A DNA stretch of 10,000 bases from the NCBI RefSeq assembly GCF_020217005.1, contig NZ_JAIWOI010000279.1, positions 1-10,000 on the forward strand, given 5' to 3'. The translations under genes were made by a program, and so were the position numbers. This DNA comes from Rheinheimera sp. (GTDB lineage: Bacteria > Pseudomonadota > Gammaproteobacteria > Enterobacterales > Alteromonadaceae). Shown piece after piece: positions 7,637 through 10,000 of this stretch (the stretch's first letter is position 1; each line of letters begins with the position of its first letter). The notes beneath the pieces were generated by a model, which was not told where the DNA came from, did no database searches, and saw nothing but the letters and a program-made list of their open reading frames with translations.

Positions 7637-9130
7637 ATGAATAACCAACAGAATAGAATTAAAAAAGTGGTGATTGCAGGTGGTGGCACTGCAGGCTGGA
7701 TGACAGCTGCTGCCCTGACCAAGTTACTTGGCAAAAACCTCGAAGTGGTATTAGTCGAATCTGATGATATTGGCACTGTAGGCGTAGGTGAAGCCACTAT
7801 TCCCACTATGCATATTTTTCACCGCTTACTGAATATCAAAGAGTCTGAAGTCATGGCCGCTACCAATGCCACTTTTAAACTGGGTATTCAGTTTGAAAAC
7901 TGGAAAACACTGGGCGAAGACTATATTCACTCCTTTGGTTTCTTAGGTAAAGATTGTTGGGCTTGTGGTTTTCAGCATTTTTGGGTTAAGGGCAAACAAA
8001 AAGGTATAGCCTCTGAAATAGGTGACTATTGCGTCGAGCATTTAGGCGCTCGTCAGGGCCGGTTTGCTGTGTTGCCAAATCAGGATCTGAACCACGCCTA
8101 TCATATGGATGCCTCTTTGTACGCCAAATTCCTGCGTCGTTTATCTGAACAACATGGCGTCAAACGTATTGAAGGTAAAATTCGTGAAGTGCAACAGCAT
8201 ATGGACGGTAATATCAGCGCCTTATTGCTCGAATCCGGCGAGCTGGTAGAAGGCGATTTATTTATCGACTGCACCGGCTTCCGGGCTTTATTGATCGAAC
8301 AAACGCTAAACACTGGGTTTGAGGATTGGAGTCATTGGTTACCTTGTGACAGTGCTTATGCGGTACAAACCAAAACTACACAGGAACCTTTGGCCTATAC
8401 CAGGGCTATAGCCCGCGGCGCTGGCTGGCAATGGAAAATTCCACTACAAAGCCGGGTAGGGAATGGGCTGGTATTTTGCAGCAAATTTATGTCTGAAGCA
8501 GAAGCTAAGCAAACGCTGATCGACAATGTTGAAGGTGAAATGCTGTTTGAACCCAGGCTGATTAAATTTAAAACCGGCACCCGCCGCCAGCATTGGAATA
8601 AAAACTGTGTGGCCATCGGTTTATCCAGTGGTTTTCTTGAGCCTTTAGAATCGACCAGCATTCACCTGATCCACCGCAGTCTTATTCGTTTGCTGCAGAT
8701 GTTCCCGTCCAACGGCATAGTGTCTGCTGATGTGGCTGAGTTTAACCGCCAGACTAAAATCGAAATGGATAATATCCGCGACTTTATTATCCTGCACTAC
8801 AAAGCTACAGAGCGCACTGACACCAGATTCTGGCGCTACTGCAAAGATATGGAAGTCCCGGAGACGCTGACTCACCGGATGGAACTCTTTAAACAATCCG
8901 GCAAAGTCTATAAGTTTGCGCAGGAATTATTTGGCGAAAGTTCCTGGTTACAGGTACTGATAGGTCAGGGTTTAATGCCACAGCAGTACCATCCTATTGT
9001 CGATTTAATGCCGGATTCTGAATTAAACGATTTCCTGACGAGCATTAAACACAATGTGAAACGTACCGTGAGTCAGTACCCGACTCATCAGGAATTTATT
9101 CAGCATTACTGTAAATCGTCTTTGGTCTGA
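7637..9130 (+). CDS. Flavin-dependent halogenase, 'tryptophan halogenase' family
   Basis: This 497-residue protein has the diagnostic parts of a flavin-dependent halogenase: the FAD-binding motif GGGTAGW (15-21), VGVGEATIPT, the probable catalytic Lys81 in ATFKLGIQFENW (PrnA Lys79), WQWKIP (264-269, the WxWxIP motif), and EPLESTS with Glu338-Ser339 matching PrnA Glu346-Ser347. The catalytic set is complete. The motif usually written FxxPxxSxG ends in Ser341 instead of Gly. A CxxC pair lies at Cys107/Cys110. The start has a strong AGGGGA five bases upstream. Related enzymes encoded near TBDRs in Xanthomonas and Brevundimonas were reported, as I recall, to halogenate small aromatics, often preferring bromide, with no known native substrate. 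Free tryptophan should not be assumed to be the substrate. No flavin reductase, which such enzymes need, is seen in this window. Confidence 0.93.
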   Translation: MNNQQNRIKKVVIAGGGTAGWMTAAALTKLLGKNLEVVLVESDDIGTVGVGEATIPTMHIFHRLLNIKESEVMAATNATFKLGIQFENWKTLGEDYIHSFGFLGKDCWACGFQHFWVKGKQKGIASEIGDYCVEHLGARQGRFAVLPNQDLNHAYHMDASLYAKFLRRLSEQHGVKRIEGKIREVQQHMDGNISALLLESGELVEGDLFIDCTGFRALLIEQTLNTGFEDWSHWLPCDSAYAVQTKTTQEPLAYTRAIARGAGWQWKIPLQSRVGNGLVFCSKFMSEAEAKQTLIDNVEGEMLFEPRLIKFKTGTRRQHWNKNCVAIGLSSGFLEPLESTSIHLIHRSLIRLLQMFPSNGIVSADVAEFNRQTKIEMDNIRDFIILHYKATERTDTRFWRYCKDMEVPETLTHRMELFKQSGKVYKFAQELFGESSWLQVLIGQGLMPQQYHPIVDLMPDSELNDFLTSIKHNVKRTVSQYPTHQEFIQHYCKSSLV

Positions 9131-9134
9131 GCTG

Positions 9135-9851
9135 ATGGTTACGGAAGCGCTTAATTTTCAGGTCAATACCGCCATCCGGCCCGAAATTATCTATCTTGGG
9201 CTGGAAAAAACGCCATTGATTCTGATTGATGACTTTGGCCTGGATTTGTCTGATTTACGTCAGCATGCCCAGCACAGTGATTTTATGCGCGAGAATCAGA
9301 CATATTATCCGGGCCAGCGAGCTGTTTTACCAAAGGCTTATGTTGCAGCCAGCTTAAATGCCTTGTACCAGCTGATTTATCAGGTGTATCAGGTGCCTGA
9401 AAAGTTGCGGTTAAAACCACAAATGTTGTTTTATGCGCTGATCACCCAGCCAGAAAATAGTCTGCATCCACTGCAATGCATGCCGCATTTTGATACCAGC
9501 GCGCCCTATTATTTTGCACTTTTGCATTACCTGAATGACTCGCCTCATGGCAGTACCGGCTTTTTCCGCCATAAACCTACCGGGTTTGAGCGGGTCACGG
9601 ATCAAAGACGGCAAGAGTATTTTCAGTCTGCTCAACAGTTTATTGATACTCATGGTGCGCCACCTCAGCGTTATCAGGTGCAAAGTAATGAACATTATGA
9701 GTTGTACCACCAGATCCCATACCAGGCCAACAGACTGATTATTTACCCTGGCCATCTGCTGCATTCTACTTTGGTGGATGTCAGCACAGATATTGACAGC
9801 TCCGCTGTTACAGGGCGCTTAACCGCCAATATGTTTGTCGATTTCGTATAA
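9135..9851 (+). CDS. DUF6445-like protein, possible Fe(II)/2-oxoglutarate oxygenase
   Basis: The 238-residue product resembles the DUF6445 proteins often found beside halogenase and TBDR genes; I assign this from memory of the family's look. A 2-oxoglutarate oxygenase-like pattern is visible: His118-x-Asp120 in MPHFDTS, then YYFALLHYLND and GSTGFFRHKPTGF, then YPGHLLHS with His207 and His210, and Arg228 in GRLTANMF. HxD, a distal His and a later Arg in this order suit the jelly-roll oxygenase fold, but this is inference. It has no signal peptide. It starts four bases after the halogenase stop without a clear Shine-Dalgarno, so translation is probably coupled. It is the last clear gene of the operon. 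It could be a second oxygenase acting on the same target as the cupin protein. Confidence 0.75.
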   Translation: MVTEALNFQVNTAIRPEIIYLGLEKTPLILIDDFGLDLSDLRQHAQHSDFMRENQTYYPGQRAVLPKAYVAASLNALYQLIYQVYQVPEKLRLKPQMLFYALITQPENSLHPLQCMPHFDTSAPYYFALLHYLNDSPHGSTGFFRHKPTGFERVTDQRRQEYFQSAQQFIDTHGAPPQRYQVQSNEHYELYHQIPYQANRLIIYPGHLLHSTLVDVSTDIDSSAVTGRLTANMFVDFV

Positions 9852-9891
9852 ACCCAGAACCAGTGTGATACCAGCTAAAAAGGAACTGAGT

Positions 9892-9930
9892 ATGGCTTTA
9901 ACAAAAATAAAAATGGAAGCGATTACATAG
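9892..9930 (+). other. Twelve-codon mini-ORF with a good ribosome binding site
   Basis: ATG at 9892 is preceded by AAAAGGAA at correct spacing and opens a frame reading MALTKIKMEAIT before TAG. It might be a leader peptide, the remnant of a broken gene, or chance. Its end overlaps the operator-like sequence at 9914-9927. No downstream frame continues it within the window. Confidence 0.25.
9914..9927. promoter_or_regulatory. Third, looser LacI-type operator-like site
   Basis: TGGAAGCGATTACA matches TGAAAGCGCTTACA (2573-2586) at 12 of 14 positions in the same orientation and keeps the central CG. It lies 66 bases before a possible start codon at 9993, so it may control the next gene and place it in the same regulon. 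It also lies inside the mini-ORF, so chance similarity cannot be excluded. Confidence 0.4.
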
Positions 9931-9992
9931 CTGTTTTAGTCGCACAGATGGCACTTTTACCCTCCTATTTTAAAGATGAAAAGAAGATAAAG

Positions 9993-10000
9993 ATGAACTA
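9993..10000 (+). CDS. Possible start of the next gene (two codons visible)
   Basis: ATGAAC at 9993-9998 follows a purine-rich AAAAGAAGATAAAG stretch that could act as a weak ribosome binding site. Only two full codons are inside the window, so no product can be named. The operator-like site upstream is the main reason to suspect a gene here. Confidence 0.2.

Noticed and set aside
7637..9130. Halogenase as part of an antibiotic (pyrrolnitrin or indole alkaloid) gene cluster
   Set aside because: No other biosynthetic, resistance or export gene is seen; the neighbours are a receptor, SapC, and putative oxygenases in a carbohydrate-use setting.
9142..9155. Another operator-like sequence, CGGAAGCGCTTAAT
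   Set aside because: It lies within the first codons of the DUF6445-like gene, lacks the outer TG...CA bases of the other sites and is far from any promoter-like sequence, so chance is the simpler explanation.
9411..9764. 117-codon minus-strand open frame inside the DUF6445-like gene
   Set aside because: It is antisense to the conserved HxD and YPGHLLHS region, has no visible ribosome binding site and no recognisable protein features.

Overview
The window looks like part of the chromosome of a moderate-GC marine or aquatic gammaproteobacterium that degrades polysaccharides, of the Alteromonadales / Rheinheimera-Alishewanella kind. This rests on an ExoP-like family 3 glycosidase lipoprotein, a TonB-dependent receptor (TBDR) of the Caulobacter/Xanthomonas/Alteromonadales type, and LacI-type operators. 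The genus is an inference. I see no mobile element, RNA gene or CRISPR array.

Layout. Positions 1-2163 (minus strand) carry a GH3 exo-beta-glucosidase-like lipoprotein that runs off the left edge, so 721 residues are visible. A 514-base divergent control region (2164-2677) holds two LacI-type operator-like palindromes, a candidate promoter for the receptor, and a possible hairpin that covers its ribosome binding site. On the plus strand follow a 989-residue TBDR (2678-5647), a 183-base gap with two perfect hairpins, and four tightly packed genes: SapC family (5831-6556), FIH-like cupin/JmjC protein (6570-7592), flavin-dependent 'tryptophan' halogenase (7637-9130) and a DUF6445-like protein with an HxD...H pattern (9135-9851). 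The last 149 bases contain a third operator-like palindrome inside a 12-codon mini-ORF, and a possible start of another gene.

How it may work together. The GH3 enzyme would trim beta-glucan oligosaccharides at the cell envelope and the TBDR would take up oligosaccharides, both probably controlled by a LacI-family repressor. The four genes behind the receptor form the interesting part: one flavin halogenase and two putative Fe(II)/2-oxoglutarate oxygenases with a SapC protein, and no natural-product biosynthesis genes nearby. From general knowledge, such genes recur near TBDRs in several proteobacterial groups without a settled role. They could modify the receptor, another envelope protein or a ligand. 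That is a hypothesis; the sequence shows only the genes, their catalytic motifs and their order.
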